Shown piece by piece: positions 25,219 to 33,663 of a DNA stretch of 64,000 nt; the first letter of the stretch is position 1; every line of letters begins with the position of its first letter. Both the position numbers and the translations under genes were made by a program. The notes under the pieces are model-generated. The model saw only the letters and a program-made list of their open reading frames with translations, was not told where the DNA came from and did no database searches. The DNA comes from Desulfobaculum xiamenense. GTDB taxonomy: Bacteria > Desulfobacterota > Desulfovibrionia > Desulfovibrionales > Desulfovibrionaceae. The DNA is taken from contig NZ_JAATJA010000002.1 of NCBI RefSeq assembly GCF_011927665.1, positions 620,001-684,000 of the forward strand, given 5' to 3'.

Positions 25219-25896
25219 TTACCAGACGAGGCCGCGGCCTCGTTCGCCGCCGCGCTTGATGCCGAAGTCCATGCCCAGCTGGGCTCTGGAGCAGAAGAAC
25301 AGCACCATGTGCGACAGCTTGGTGAAGGGAATGGCCAGAAGCATCACGTGGCCGGACACCAGATGCGCCAGAAGCCAGCCCTCGTAGCCGGGCACGTGCA
25401 GGCGGCACAGGATGCCCGTGATGAAGGGGGCCATGGCGATGGCGAGCATCAGGTAGTCGTTGGCGGTGGTCAGCACGCGCACCTCGGCGAGGAGGATGCG
25501 GCGCAGGATGAGCATGACGCCAGCGGCCAGCATGGCCACGGTCAGCGCATCGGCAAGGCCTGCGGGCATGGCGGGCCAGTTGATGCCCAGATGCTCGCGC
25601 GCGATGACGGTGTGGGCTTCCAGGAACAGCGGCACGAAGACGATGCCCACATGGAAGATGAAGAACAGGGACATCATGCCGGGCTTGCGGCGCCAGCTGA
25701 AGGTGCCGAAGGGCAGCAGCCAGTGGTAGATGGACTTCCATGCCCACTTGAGCCCGAGACCCATGTCGGCCTTGTAGGCCACGCGGTCGAGCTTCCAGTC
25801 GAGGCCCCGGAAGTACCAGACCACCCGGTAGATGCACCCGAGGATGAAGACGGTGAACGTGACCCACAGCATGGGGCCGGTCAGGAACTCATACAT
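25219..25896 (-). CDS. hmcE: HmcE, cytochrome b-like membrane subunit
   Basis: A 225-residue integral membrane protein with about five helices and conserved histidines in helices (for example FHVG and HLVSGHV) that could bind b-haem, similar to the NarI/DsrM family. In Hmc it links the periplasmic cytochrome module to HmcF. It lies between hmcD and hmcF with short gaps, confirming operon order. Confidence 0.93.
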   Translation of the reverse strand: MYEFLTGPMLWVTFTVFILGCIYRVVWYFRGLDWKLDRVAYKADMGLGLKWAWKSIYHWLLPFGTFSWRRKPGMMSLFFIFHVGIVFVPLFLEAHTVIAREHLGINWPAMPAGLADALTVAMLAAGVMLILRRILLAEVRVLTTANDYLMLAIAMAPFITGILCRLHVPGYEGWLLAHLVSGHVMLLAIPFTKLSHMVLFFCSRAQLGMDFGIKRGGERGRGLVW

Positions 25897-25950
25897 TCGA
25901 GTCTCTCCTTGACGTATCGGTGGGAGGGCGCGACGCGCCTTCCCTGATCG

Positions 25951-26094
25951 TTAGTATTTCCTCGGCGCCTCGTCGCGGCCGGTCAGGAAGAGCCAGTAGC
26001 CGAGGTAGAACACGAGAGCCGCTCCCATGAGGGTGTAGGCCCAGCCCTTGGAGTAGACCATGAAGTCGTGCAGGGTGTAGAACATCTGTTCCAT
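25951..26094 (-). CDS. hmcD: HmcD, 47-residue membrane subunit
   Basis: A 47-codon gene starting at ATG 26094 behind GGGAG and ending at TAA 25953-25951. The product starts MEQMFYTLHDFMVY, has one membrane helix (~19-38) and ends in a short charged tail. Size and position match HmcD of Desulfovibrio vulgaris. Confidence 0.92.
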   Translation of the reverse strand: MEQMFYTLHDFMVYSKGWAYTLMGAALVFYLGYWLFLTGRDEAPRKY

Positions 26095-26118
26095 GTCGAA
26101 ACTCCCTTGTTTCGCGGG

Positions 26119-27291
26119 CTAGTGGCCGCTCTTGTATTCGGGGTGTTCGTAGAAGATGGGCATGTGCGTCACGATGAAGCGGTACGCCAGCACGCCGATG
26201 GTCACCACGAACACGGAGATGCCGATCTCGGAGAGAGTCGGGAAGTACTTCTGGGAGGACGGCAGGTACCAGTTGAACGCCACGAGAGAGACGTTGAAGC
26301 GGTTCAGCACGATGCCCAGAACGGTCCACAGGGCGGTCTTGCGGATGAGCGGCAGGTTCTTCTCGCGAGCGCCGATGGCGTAGGCCAGTGCGGGCATCAC
26401 GATGAAGCCGATCATCTCGACCCACCACCACATGCCCCAGCTGGTGAACAGGTAGCCCCACTTGTTTTCCACGGCCAGCGCCAGGAACTTGATCACGAAG
26501 TAGCCCATCATGATCCACGAGCAGGCTTTGGCGAAGCCGAGGGCCACGCCCTCGCTCTCGCGCTTGTGCTCCTCGTCCATCAGGTGATGGAAGGCCTTGT
26601 GGGCCAGCGTGGACTCGAAGAGCACCATGGACATGCCGGCGAACATGGAGCTGATGAAGAAGAACAGCGGCAGGTAAATGGAGTACCACAGCGGATGCAC
26701 CTTACTCGGGGCGATGAGGTACAGCGCGCCAAGCGAGCTCTGGTGCATGGTGGAGAGCACAACGCCCATGATGGTCAGGGGCAGGGTGAGCTTGACCACG
26801 ACGTTCCTGATCTTCTTGAAGCCCAGCCACTCGAAGGCGGCGGGGGTGGACTCGATGAAGAGCACGTTCAGGTACAGGAACACGCACAGACCCACTTCGA
26901 ACAGCAGGGACGAGGTGCCCTGCGAGTAGAAGATGGGGTAGACCAGCCGCCACGGACGGCCGAGGTCGTAGTGCAGGGCGAAGACGACCAGCGCGTAGCC
27001 GAGGAAAGCCGTCAGCAGCGCGGGACGCACCGCCGAGTGGTAGCGCTTCATGCCGAACAGGTAGCAGGCCGCGGAGGTGGTGTAGCCGCCCGCCGCCAGC
27101 GCGACGCCGCAGAGCAGGTCGAAGCTGATCCAGATGCCCCACGGGTAGTTGTTGTCCAGATTGGTGATGGTGCTCAGGCCGCCCACGAAGCGAAGTCCGG
27201 AGAGGATGAGCCCGATGATGACGATGATGCCGGCGACGACGGTGAACGGCGTCAATGCCGATTTGCCGGCGCTTTTGACTTCAGCGGACAT
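26119..27291 (-). CDS. hmcC: HmcC, NrfD/PsrC-type quinone-side membrane subunit
   Basis: A 390-residue protein with about ten transmembrane helices, of the NrfD family (also HybB-like). These subunits normally exchange electrons with menaquinone or pass them through a complex partnered with a four-cluster ferredoxin subunit, here HmcB. Its ATG directly abuts the hmcB stop, so the two are coupled. Confidence 0.95.
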   Translation of the reverse strand: MSAEVKSAGKSALTPFTVVAGIIVIIGLILSGLRFVGGLSTITNLDNNYPWGIWISFDLLCGVALAAGGYTTSAACYLFGMKRYHSAVRPALLTAFLGYALVVFALHYDLGRPWRLVYPIFYSQGTSSLLFEVGLCVFLYLNVLFIESTPAAFEWLGFKKIRNVVVKLTLPLTIMGVVLSTMHQSSLGALYLIAPSKVHPLWYSIYLPLFFFISSMFAGMSMVLFESTLAHKAFHHLMDEEHKRESEGVALGFAKACSWIMMGYFVIKFLALAVENKWGYLFTSWGMWWWVEMIGFIVMPALAYAIGAREKNLPLIRKTALWTVLGIVLNRFNVSLVAFNWYLPSSQKYFPTLSEIGISVFVVTIGVLAYRFIVTHMPIFYEHPEYKSGH

Positions 27292-28359
27292 TTAGGCTTC
27301 CTCCTCGTCTTTCTTGTCCTTCGCCGTGGAGGCGAGGGCGTCTTCGACGGCCTTCTTGACCTTGACCTCGATCTTGCGCTTGTGCGCCACGTCGGCCTTC
27401 TCAAGCTCGCTGCGGAGCTTGGATTCGGCCTGATCGGCGGCCCTGCGCAGCGCATTGGAGACGGCCTCGGCCTTCTCTTCCTCGGCGATCTTGTCGCGGC
27501 GCTTGTTCATGGCGTAGACGCCGGTGAGCAGCACCGGCCACAGGCCGGTGACCATGGGCACCAGCGCCAGCGCGCCGGAGGTCATCTCGGGAGCGCTGGT
27601 CACGCCGAGGTCCTCGCGCATGCCGATTTCGTTGAAGGGGGAGCCGGAGATGGTGAGCCAGTTGGTTCCACCCATCTCGGTCTCGCCGTAGATGTGGTCG
27701 ATGTAGCGGCCCGGGTGCGCCTCGATGCGGTTGCGGGCCAGCTTGATAAGGTCCTCGCGCTTGCCGAAGGTCAGCGCCTGCTTGGGGCAGGCCTCGACAC
27801 AGCCGGGCAGCTTGCCTTCGAGGATGCGGGGATGACACATGGTGCACTTCATCACCCGCGGGGTCAGCGGCTCGTCGTACTCGTACGCGGGCACGTTGAA
27901 GGGGCAGGCGATCATGCAGTAGCGGCAGCCCACGCACAGAGATGCGTCGTACACCACTGCGCCTTCGGGGGTCTTCTTGAAGGCCTTGACGAAACAGGCC
28001 GACGCGCAGGCGGGTTCCTTGCAGTGCATGCACTGGATCTTGCGGAACACCGGGCGCGAGGAACCCTCGGGCTGGTACTTGTTGACCACGGTGAGGGCCT
28101 TGTCCGTTGTGCGGCGCTCGGTTTCGAGCACGTTCATGTCGTCGAAGGGCTTCTCGGGCGCGGGCAGTTCGTTGACCTTGTTGCAGGCCTCCTCGCACTT
28201 GCGGCAGCCGATGCATTCGGTGGCGTCGAAGAGGACGCCCATGCTGTCCGGGTAGCCGTCGAAGTGGACGTTGCCCGCGGCGTGGGCCTCGGTGCCCAGC
28301 GTGGCGGCAACGCCGGCAGCGCCGACCAGCCCCAGGAATTTTCTACGATCAATAGCCAT
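27292..28359 (-). CDS. hmcB: HmcB, periplasmic four-cluster ferredoxin subunit
   Basis: A 355-residue protein. A Tat-type signal ([12 protein letters not shown]) opens it, followed by cysteine motifs for four [4Fe-4S] clusters between residues ~45 and ~205 ([35 protein letters not shown] with a later CVEAC). A membrane helix lies near 255-280 and then a Lys/Glu-rich tail that would be cytoplasmic. The ATG at 28359 was selected to give the Tat signal. It sits between hmcA and hmcC. Confidence 0.95.
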   Translation of the reverse strand: MAIDRRKFLGLVGAAGVAATLGTEAHAAGNVHFDGYPDSMGVLFDATECIGCRKCEEACNKVNELPAPEKPFDDMNVLETERRTTDKALTVVNKYQPEGSSRPVFRKIQCMHCKEPACASACFVKAFKKTPEGAVVYDASLCVGCRYCMIACPFNVPAYEYDEPLTPRVMKCTMCHPRILEGKLPGCVEACPKQALTFGKREDLIKLARNRIEAHPGRYIDHIYGETEMGGTNWLTISGSPFNEIGMREDLGVTSAPEMTSGALALVPMVTGLWPVLLTGVYAMNKRRDKIAEEEKAEAVSNALRRAADQAESKLRSELEKADVAHKRKIEVKVKKAVEDALASTAKDKKDEEEA

Positions 28360-28388
28360 ATTCGAATACCTCGTCTTGGAATCCGGTC

Positions 28389-30011
28389 CTACTTCTTGCG
28401 TTCCTTGTGACACTCCACGCACGCGGTGGCCTTGGGCTTCTCCACGGCCATTGCCTCGTGGCAACCGATGCACTGCCTGTGGTAGGCGGCCTTGAGGCCG
28501 GGCTTCACGGAGGCGTCATCGTTCACGCCCTGCTTGTGGCAGCTGGCGCAATTCGGCGGAGTGGCCGAGGCGGGGCTGTTGTGATGGCAGCCCTGGCAGA
28601 AGGTGCCCTTGTCGGTGTGGAAGGTGCCTGCAAGGTCGCTGTCCTGGATCTTGGCGAACATGGCGTCGACGATCTTGCGGTGGGGGAACTCGGCTCCCTC
28701 GTACTGGTCCACAAGGCCGTCGATGGTGACCTTCTCGGGGATGAGCTTGGCCTCGTAGATGCCTGCGTGAGGCTTGCGGGCGGCGATGAGCATGGAGGCG
28801 GCAGCCTTCTTCTCCTCGTCGCTCAAGCGGGCGGGGTTGGTTCCCGCGTGCTCGGGCAGGGCCACGTGGCAGGTGGCGCAGTTCTTGGGATCGGTTTCGG
28901 CGGAGGTCATGACGGTGTGGCAGCCAGCGCAGGTCTTGTCGGTCTTGCGCTCGTTGTGGCAGCCGATGCAGCTCCGGTCGGAATCCTTCTTGTGCATGGC
29001 CGCCTCGAAGGTCACGAAGCCGCCCTTCTCGTTGCCCTCAAGGGTGTGGCAGGTTTTGCTGCAGGATTCGATGGCCTTGTGATGGCAGGAGCGGCAGTTG
29101 TCCACGTAGGCCTCATGGGCCTTATGGTCGAAGGCCACGGGTGCCATGGCGGCGGGCTTGTCGGCCTTGGCGGCCTTCTCGCCGGGAATGGTCAGCAGGA
29201 CGGCGTCGGCCTGTCCGCGCATGAGGCGCTCGGGGGCCTCGGCCTTCTTGATGGCCGTGCGGGTGGTGGAGTCATGGCATCCGGCGCAGGTCACGGGGCC
29301 GGTCTCGGCCTTGGTGGCCTTGACGTCGAGGTGACAGGTCACGCAGGCGGCGTGGGCTGCCTGACGGATGGACTTCACGTCCTTGGTGGCCTTTTCCTCG
29401 TGGCAGTAGCGGCAGGAGCCTTCCTCGCCCTTGGCGTAGACGAGCTTGTCGGTCGCCTTGTCGAGGACGTGGTGGCAGGCTGCGCAGTTGGCGTCCTGTC
29501 CCTCGGCTGCCGGGATGGCCTTGGAGGCGACGTGACGGTAGTGCAGCGAGGTGTCGAAGCCAGCGGACACGCGGCCTGCGGCGGCGGGTGCCTCGCGGTG
29601 GCAGCTGCGGCACTGGGCGTCGGTGGGTCCGGTCTTCAGGCCTGCGGCGGCCTGATCGGAGTGACAGCCGATGCAGTTGTCGTGATAGACGGCTTTGTCG
29701 GCGTCCAGCGAGACGTTCGCCAGCCGCTTGAAAGCTGTGGACATGCGTCCGTCGGCGTCCTTCTCATGACAGGAGGCGCAATCCTTGCCCTGCTGCGCCA
29801 GCGCTTCGGTGTGCTTGTCATGGAAGAACGGGACGGGTTTCTCGTCCAGTTCCCCATATGAGGCGAGCGCGTCGATGACCAGAAGGTCGGCGCGCTTCTC
29901 CTTGGGTGTTGCGGGCTTGGAAACCGCGCCGGCCTCGATTCCCCAAACGGAGAAGGCGGCGAGAAAGACGATCATTCCAGCCCATCGCAACAGGGATCTT
30001 CCCTTCATCAT
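28389..30011 (-). CDS. hmcA: HmcA, 16-haem high-molecular-weight cytochrome c
   Basis: A 540-residue exported cytochrome with a Sec signal peptide (~1-31). I count fifteen CxxCH motifs and one CxxxCH (ESCSKTCHT), giving 16 haem sites, the number known for Desulfovibrio vulgaris HmcA, whose precursor is about the same length. It takes electrons from periplasmic hydrogenase/cytochrome c3 and passes them to the membrane subunits. The ATG at 30011 has GAGGGG 8 nt upstream. The first gene of the operon, with its own promoter downstream of the rrf2 terminator. Confidence 0.96.
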   Translation of the reverse strand: MMKGRSLLRWAGMIVFLAAFSVWGIEAGAVSKPATPKEKRADLLVIDALASYGELDEKPVPFFHDKHTEALAQQGKDCASCHEKDADGRMSTAFKRLANVSLDADKAVYHDNCIGCHSDQAAAGLKTGPTDAQCRSCHREAPAAAGRVSAGFDTSLHYRHVASKAIPAAEGQDANCAACHHVLDKATDKLVYAKGEEGSCRYCHEEKATKDVKSIRQAAHAACVTCHLDVKATKAETGPVTCAGCHDSTTRTAIKKAEAPERLMRGQADAVLLTIPGEKAAKADKPAAMAPVAFDHKAHEAYVDNCRSCHHKAIESCSKTCHTLEGNEKGGFVTFEAAMHKKDSDRSCIGCHNERKTDKTCAGCHTVMTSAETDPKNCATCHVALPEHAGTNPARLSDEEKKAAASMLIAARKPHAGIYEAKLIPEKVTIDGLVDQYEGAEFPHRKIVDAMFAKIQDSDLAGTFHTDKGTFCQGCHHNSPASATPPNCASCHKQGVNDDASVKPGLKAAYHRQCIGCHEAMAVEKPKATACVECHKERKK

Positions 30012-30271
30012 GTTGTTGCCCCTCATCAAACTTGGCTGATGTTCCGTACCAGCGACCACGGCTGAGCGTTGAGACCATTCGGGCGGCGTGTGGCGTGCGC
30101 CCGTACCAGAGCCGGACCATCCCCGCGGTGGCGTGCGGGCCTTTGCGAAAAATGGCGCATTTTCAAGAGGGGGACCCCCTTGAGCATTTCCCCGGCAAAG
30201 CAAAGTCGTGCCGAAAGCGGACCGGAAAAATGCTTGAATTACAGCAAGTTACGCCTAAAAAAGCGTAAAAC
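30012..30271 (-). other. Long hmcA leader region
   Basis: If the promoter below is right, hmcA has a leader of about 260 nt. It contains a G/C-run hairpin at 30163-30184 (GGGGG/CCCCC core) that is not followed by T residues on the minus strand. I see no open reading frame with a ribosome site and no recognised riboswitch. Confidence 0.4.
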
Positions 30272-30314
30272 ATACCGCGAAGGTATAGAATCTTTCCCTA
30301 CCAGTCAAGTAGGG
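30272..30314 (-). promoter_or_regulatory. hmcA promoter with two operator dyads
   Basis: On the minus strand TTGACT (30308-30303), a 15-bp spacer and TATACC (30287-30282). The -35 lies inside a perfect dyad CCCTAC-N7-GTAGGG (30296-30314). The -10 overlaps a second dyad, ATACC-N5-GGTAT (30272-30286). The rrf2 promoter region carries a related dyad, so Rrf2 is the likely ligand. Confidence 0.6.
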
Positions 30315-30403
30315 AACTCCGGACGGCAGGGTGCCGAAATGGCGGCGCAAAGCTAGATTTGGCGAGGGATTTGTGCTGAAAGTGTCAAGCGGACGACAGG
30401 ACG

Positions 30404-30436
30404 AAAAAAAGGCCAAGGGGGAGATACCCCTTGGCC
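30404..30436 (-). terminator. rrf2 terminator
   Basis: On the minus strand GGCCAAGGGG-TATCT-CCCCCTTGGCC followed by seven T. It begins right at the rrf2 stop codon and isolates rrf2 from hmcA. Confidence 0.92.
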
Positions 30437-30895
30437 TCAAGCATTGCGCCGGGCGGGAGCATCCCGCAGGCAGCAGTGCGTTTTCGTGCATTTGCGCGCT
30501 TCTTCGACGAGTTGCGCGAAGGTGATGGAGTCGAGCTTTTCGAACATGGCCCGTCCGGCCTCCATCCATATCCTGCGGGTGAGGCAGGATTCGTCGCCGG
30601 CGTGGGGGTCGTCGTCTCCGCAGATGGCGAGAGGGTGTTCGCCTTCCAGTATGCGGACGATGGCTCCCACGGAAATGGCATCGAGCGGCATGGCGATGAG
30701 GTGCCCACCTCGGGGCCCCCGCTTGCTCTCGATGTACCCTCCGTTCTTCAACGTGCGTATGAGCTTCTCAAGATACTTCACCGAGATGCCCTGACGCCGT
30801 GAAATGTCACAGACCCGAACGGGTCCATCCTCGCTGTGCAGGGCGATGTCCAGCAGCAGCTTCGTCCCGTATCGGCTCTTCGTAGTCAGGCGCAT
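30437..30895 (-). CDS. rrf2: Rrf2-family transcription regulator
   Basis: A 152-residue winged-helix protein with the Rrf2/IscR fold (recognition helix ~28-50, wing KRGPRGGH). In IscR the cluster ligands are C92, C98 and C104. Here C92 and C104 are kept but position 98 is His (ICGDDDPHAGDESC), with further cysteines at 136, 141 and 142. It could bind an unusual [Fe-S] cluster or sense redox directly. In Desulfovibrio vulgaris rrf2 regulates the hmc operon and lies at its 3' end; here it lies upstream with its own promoter and terminator. Confidence 0.9.
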   Translation of the reverse strand: MRLTTKSRYGTKLLLDIALHSEDGPVRVCDISRRQGISVKYLEKLIRTLKNGGYIESKRGPRGGHLIAMPLDAISVGAIVRILEGEHPLAICGDDDPHAGDESCLTRRIWMEAGRAMFEKLDSITFAQLVEEARKCTKTHCCLRDAPARRNA

Positions 30896-31006
30896 GGCGC
30901 ATTCCTTCGCCCGGGCGCTTTGCACCCGGGCCTCCTGTGGGCCGTGGTCGCAACCCAATATTCGCTCCGGACTGACGCCGCACCGCGTATCCGAAAGCAT
31001 ACCGGG

Positions 31007-31031
31007 CTAGTAGGTTATAATATCCTACTAG
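31007..31031. promoter_or_regulatory. Operator dyad upstream of rrf2
   Basis: A perfect inverted repeat CTAGTAGG-N9-CCTACTAG encloses TATAAT on the plus strand and TATAAC on the minus. It lies 112 bp before the rrf2 start and shares the GTAGG half-site with the hmcA dyad, suggesting autoregulation. Confidence 0.6.
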
Positions 31032-31154
31032 TCAACAAGGATTTAGCGCGAAAGGAGGCTCTGGATGGAGTGGAGATGCGGCGTGCGACGTTGCGGCTGT
31101 GGCTGCGAGCGGCGCGTACCACGTGGGCGGGAAGCGTGTGCGGGGAGGGGGCGG

Positions 31155-33476
31155 TCAGGCCGGGGACGGCGTATCGTCGTCTTGCGCCACGGGGAAGCTG
31201 ATGATGAAGCGCGCGCCGCCGTCCGGGGCGTTTTGCGCGCGGATGCTGCCGTTGTAGTCCGTGACGATGCCGTAGCTGATGGACAGCCCGAGTCCGGTGC
31301 CGCGGCCGACTTCCTTGGTGGTGAAGAAGGGCTCGAAGAGGCGGTCCGCGATGGCGTCGGCGAATCCGGTGCCCGTGTCGGCGATGCTGATCTCGACGCT
31401 GTCGCCCGTATGCCTCGTGATCAGGGTGATGCGCCGGGGGGCGTTGGCATCTTCGGCCGTGCGGGCTTCGATGGAGTCGCGCGCGTTGAGCAGCAGGTTG
31501 ATGAACACCTGCTCCAGCCGGTTCGGCTCGGCCATGACGCGGGGCAGGTCCGGCGCGAGGTCGCGTTCCACGGCGACGGAGCGCAGGCGGAGCTGCTGGT
31601 CGAAGATTTCGAAGGCCCGTTCGAGCACGGCGTTGACGTCCACGCATTCGCGCCGGATGTCGGACTTGCGGCCGAATTCACGCATGTGGGTGATGATCTT
31701 GGAGGCGCGTTCCACATGGGCGCGGATGCCCTCGGCCATTTCGGTCATGGCGGCATGGTCCACGGTTTCGTTTTTGCGGACCTTGCGTAGCAGGTAGCTT
31801 GCGATGGTCTGGATGACCGTCAGCGGCTGGTTGAGCTCGTGGGCGACGCCGGTGGCCATCTCGCCGAGGGTGGCCATTTTCCCGGCCTGAATGAGTTGCT
31901 GCTCGGTTTCGAGGCGCTTGGTGATGTCGCGGGTGATGGCGAGGATGATTCGCCGCTCGGGCAGTTCCGAGGGCGAGGCCATGATGTCCACGTAGATCAT
32001 GCGGCCCGAGGCCGTGCGGTGGCGTGCGCGGTTGATGGGGCGGAAGGCCTTGAGGCGTTCGCCGAAGGTGGCGTCCTCACCGTCGGCGAACAGGTCCGGG
32101 AACGGTCGCCCGGCGAGCTGCGCGCGCGTCTGCTCGTAGACGCGGCCTACGGCGTCGTTGCAGTCGATGATTGCGAGGGTTTCGGCGTCGAGCACGAAGA
32201 CCGGATTCGGGATGTGGTTGAAGATGTCGTGGTACTTCTTTTCCGACTTTTCGAGGCGCTGTTCCAGCGTGCGGCGTTGGGTGATGTCGAGGCACATTTC
32301 CATGGCGGCCACGATGGTACCGTTCTCGTCGCGGATGGGCTGGGTGGTCACGATCCAGTGCGCGGGCGAGCCGTCCGGGTGCACGCCGGATTCCTCGCTG
32401 CACCGGGAGCGGCCGTCGATGAATGTGTCCTGCACGGGGCAGTGCTCGCAACGTTCGTCGCGTCCCTTCCACGCGTGGTAGCAGAAGTCCCCCGACTTGG
32501 GGCTGAAGCGGTCCGCGAATTCGCGGTTGAAGTCGATAAGCCGGAGATCTTTGCTCAACACGGTGATGAGGCAGGGCACGTTGTCGAAGAAGGCGCGGTA
32601 CAGGTCGCGCTGCTTGTTTAGCTCGGACTGCTTGGCGGTGATGTCGCGCCCCATGCGGTTCAGCGCGGCCACCAGCTGCCCCATCTCGTCCTCCATGTCC
32701 AGCGTGTCGGAAGGAATCTCCCGACCGGCCGCGATGAGCCGCGTTCCTGCGATGAGTTGCTTCACCGGCTCCTTCACGAAGCGCAGCACGATGAAGATCA
32801 TGATCCACGACGTGGCGAGGAACACGAAGGCGGCCATGGCCATGGAGTTCAGCTCGAAATTGGCGAGAACCGCGTCGGCCTGCTTGAGGGACATCACCAT
32901 GTCCAGCGCGCCGAGGACCTTGGTGTCCTCAGGGTGGAAGTGACAGGGCGGTCCGGAGCAGGTCGGCTCGTTGTAGATGGGAGTCAGCACGGCGATGCTG
33001 CGCGCGCCGTCGGCGGCGGTGAAGATGCGGGTGCGGTCCTCCAGCGGAACGCGCGTGAGCGGCGGTTCGTTGCTGTGGCAGACGTGGCAGGCCTCGTTGC
33101 GGATGTTTGTGCGAGAACCTTCCTCGGTGGAGCGGCTGGAGAACTGGATGGTGCCCGTCTTGTCGTAGATGCGCACCACTTCCACGCTCTTTTGGCGGCC
33201 GGTGTTGCGCACGATCTGGCGGATGTCGTCGCGCGAGTTGTGGAGCATGGCGTAGTGCAGCGCGAGGCGCGTGGTGTCCGACAGGCGGTCGGAGCCGTCC
33301 ACGATGGTGCGCATGGTGTTTTCGCGCTGGAAACGGATGCTGAAGTAGGACCACGCGGACACGCACAGCAGAAGCGTCAGACCGACCGAAAGGATGATCT
33401 TGAACAGCAGGCTGTGGCGGAATTGCTGAAGCTGCGAGCGCATGGTCCGTGTGGGTTGAGGGTGTGTCTCATCCAT
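31155..33476 (-). CDS. Haem-c sensor histidine kinase
   Basis: A 773-residue membrane kinase. TM1 is ~22-42; the periplasmic domain (~43-205) contains a CxxCH site (130-134, CHVCH) and a Cx4CH site (173-179), both suited to covalent haem c. TM2 is ~209-231, then HAMP, two PAS domains (the first with a CEHCP insert), a His box (GVAHELNQPL) and HATPase. It probably senses redox state in the periplasm. The start is uncertain: ATG 33476 has GGGGG close by, and an ATG at 33443 is the alternative. It lies upstream of rrf2 on the same strand, with no response regulator adjacent. Confidence 0.9.
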   Translation of the reverse strand: MDETHPQPTRTMRSQLQQFRHSLLFKIILSVGLTLLLCVSAWSYFSIRFQRENTMRTIVDGSDRLSDTTRLALHYAMLHNSRDDIRQIVRNTGRQKSVEVVRIYDKTGTIQFSSRSTEEGSRTNIRNEACHVCHSNEPPLTRVPLEDRTRIFTAADGARSIAVLTPIYNEPTCSGPPCHFHPEDTKVLGALDMVMSLKQADAVLANFELNSMAMAAFVFLATSWIMIFIVLRFVKEPVKQLIAGTRLIAAGREIPSDTLDMEDEMGQLVAALNRMGRDITAKQSELNKQRDLYRAFFDNVPCLITVLSKDLRLIDFNREFADRFSPKSGDFCYHAWKGRDERCEHCPVQDTFIDGRSRCSEESGVHPDGSPAHWIVTTQPIRDENGTIVAAMEMCLDITQRRTLEQRLEKSEKKYHDIFNHIPNPVFVLDAETLAIIDCNDAVGRVYEQTRAQLAGRPFPDLFADGEDATFGERLKAFRPINRARHRTASGRMIYVDIMASPSELPERRIILAITRDITKRLETEQQLIQAGKMATLGEMATGVAHELNQPLTVIQTIASYLLRKVRKNETVDHAAMTEMAEGIRAHVERASKIITHMREFGRKSDIRRECVDVNAVLERAFEIFDQQLRLRSVAVERDLAPDLPRVMAEPNRLEQVFINLLLNARDSIEARTAEDANAPRRITLITRHTGDSVEISIADTGTGFADAIADRLFEPFFTTKEVGRGTGLGLSISYGIVTDYNGSIRAQNAPDGGARFIISFPVAQDDDTPSPA

Positions 33477-33516
33477 ACCCCCGTGGTAGGGCTTTGGCAA
33501 GGCGGCGTGGAGCATG

Positions 33517-33555
33517 GCCCATCATGTGCGCCCATCATGTGCGCCCATCATGCGC
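33517..33555. repeat. Three tandem 13-bp repeats
   Basis: Units GCCCATCATGTGC, the same again, and GCCCATCATGCGC, lying between the haem kinase and feoB. Too short and few to be CRISPR. Confidence 0.85.
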
Positions 33556-33603
33556 GGTGCGTCGTGTGTGGTGGTCGTTGCGTCATCAGGCGGGAGGCGC
33601 AAG

Positions 33604-33639
33604 CGAAAGCGCCCCGCCCGGCAGTGCCGGACGGGGCGC
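33604..33639 (-). terminator. feo operon terminator
   Basis: On the minus strand GCGCCCCGTCCGGC, loop, GCCGGGCGGGGCGC then TTTCGCTT, beginning 25 nt after the feoB stop. Confidence 0.82.
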
Positions 33640-33663
33640 GTGATGTGCTTCTGTGCGGATGGC

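Noticed and set aside
23581-25947. Long plus-strand open frame opposite hmcF/hmcE and UspA
   Set aside because: Runs across several real genes on the other strand and lacks start signals.
26068-28410. Long open frame on the plus strand opposite hmcB-hmcD
   Set aside because: It is antisense to well-recognised hmc genes, His/Gly/Asp-rich as expected from a GC-rich complementary strand, and has no ribosome site or family resemblance.
33517-33555. Short tandem repeats considered as a CRISPR remnant
   Set aside because: Units are 13 bp and directly adjacent with no spacers; there are no cas genes in the window.
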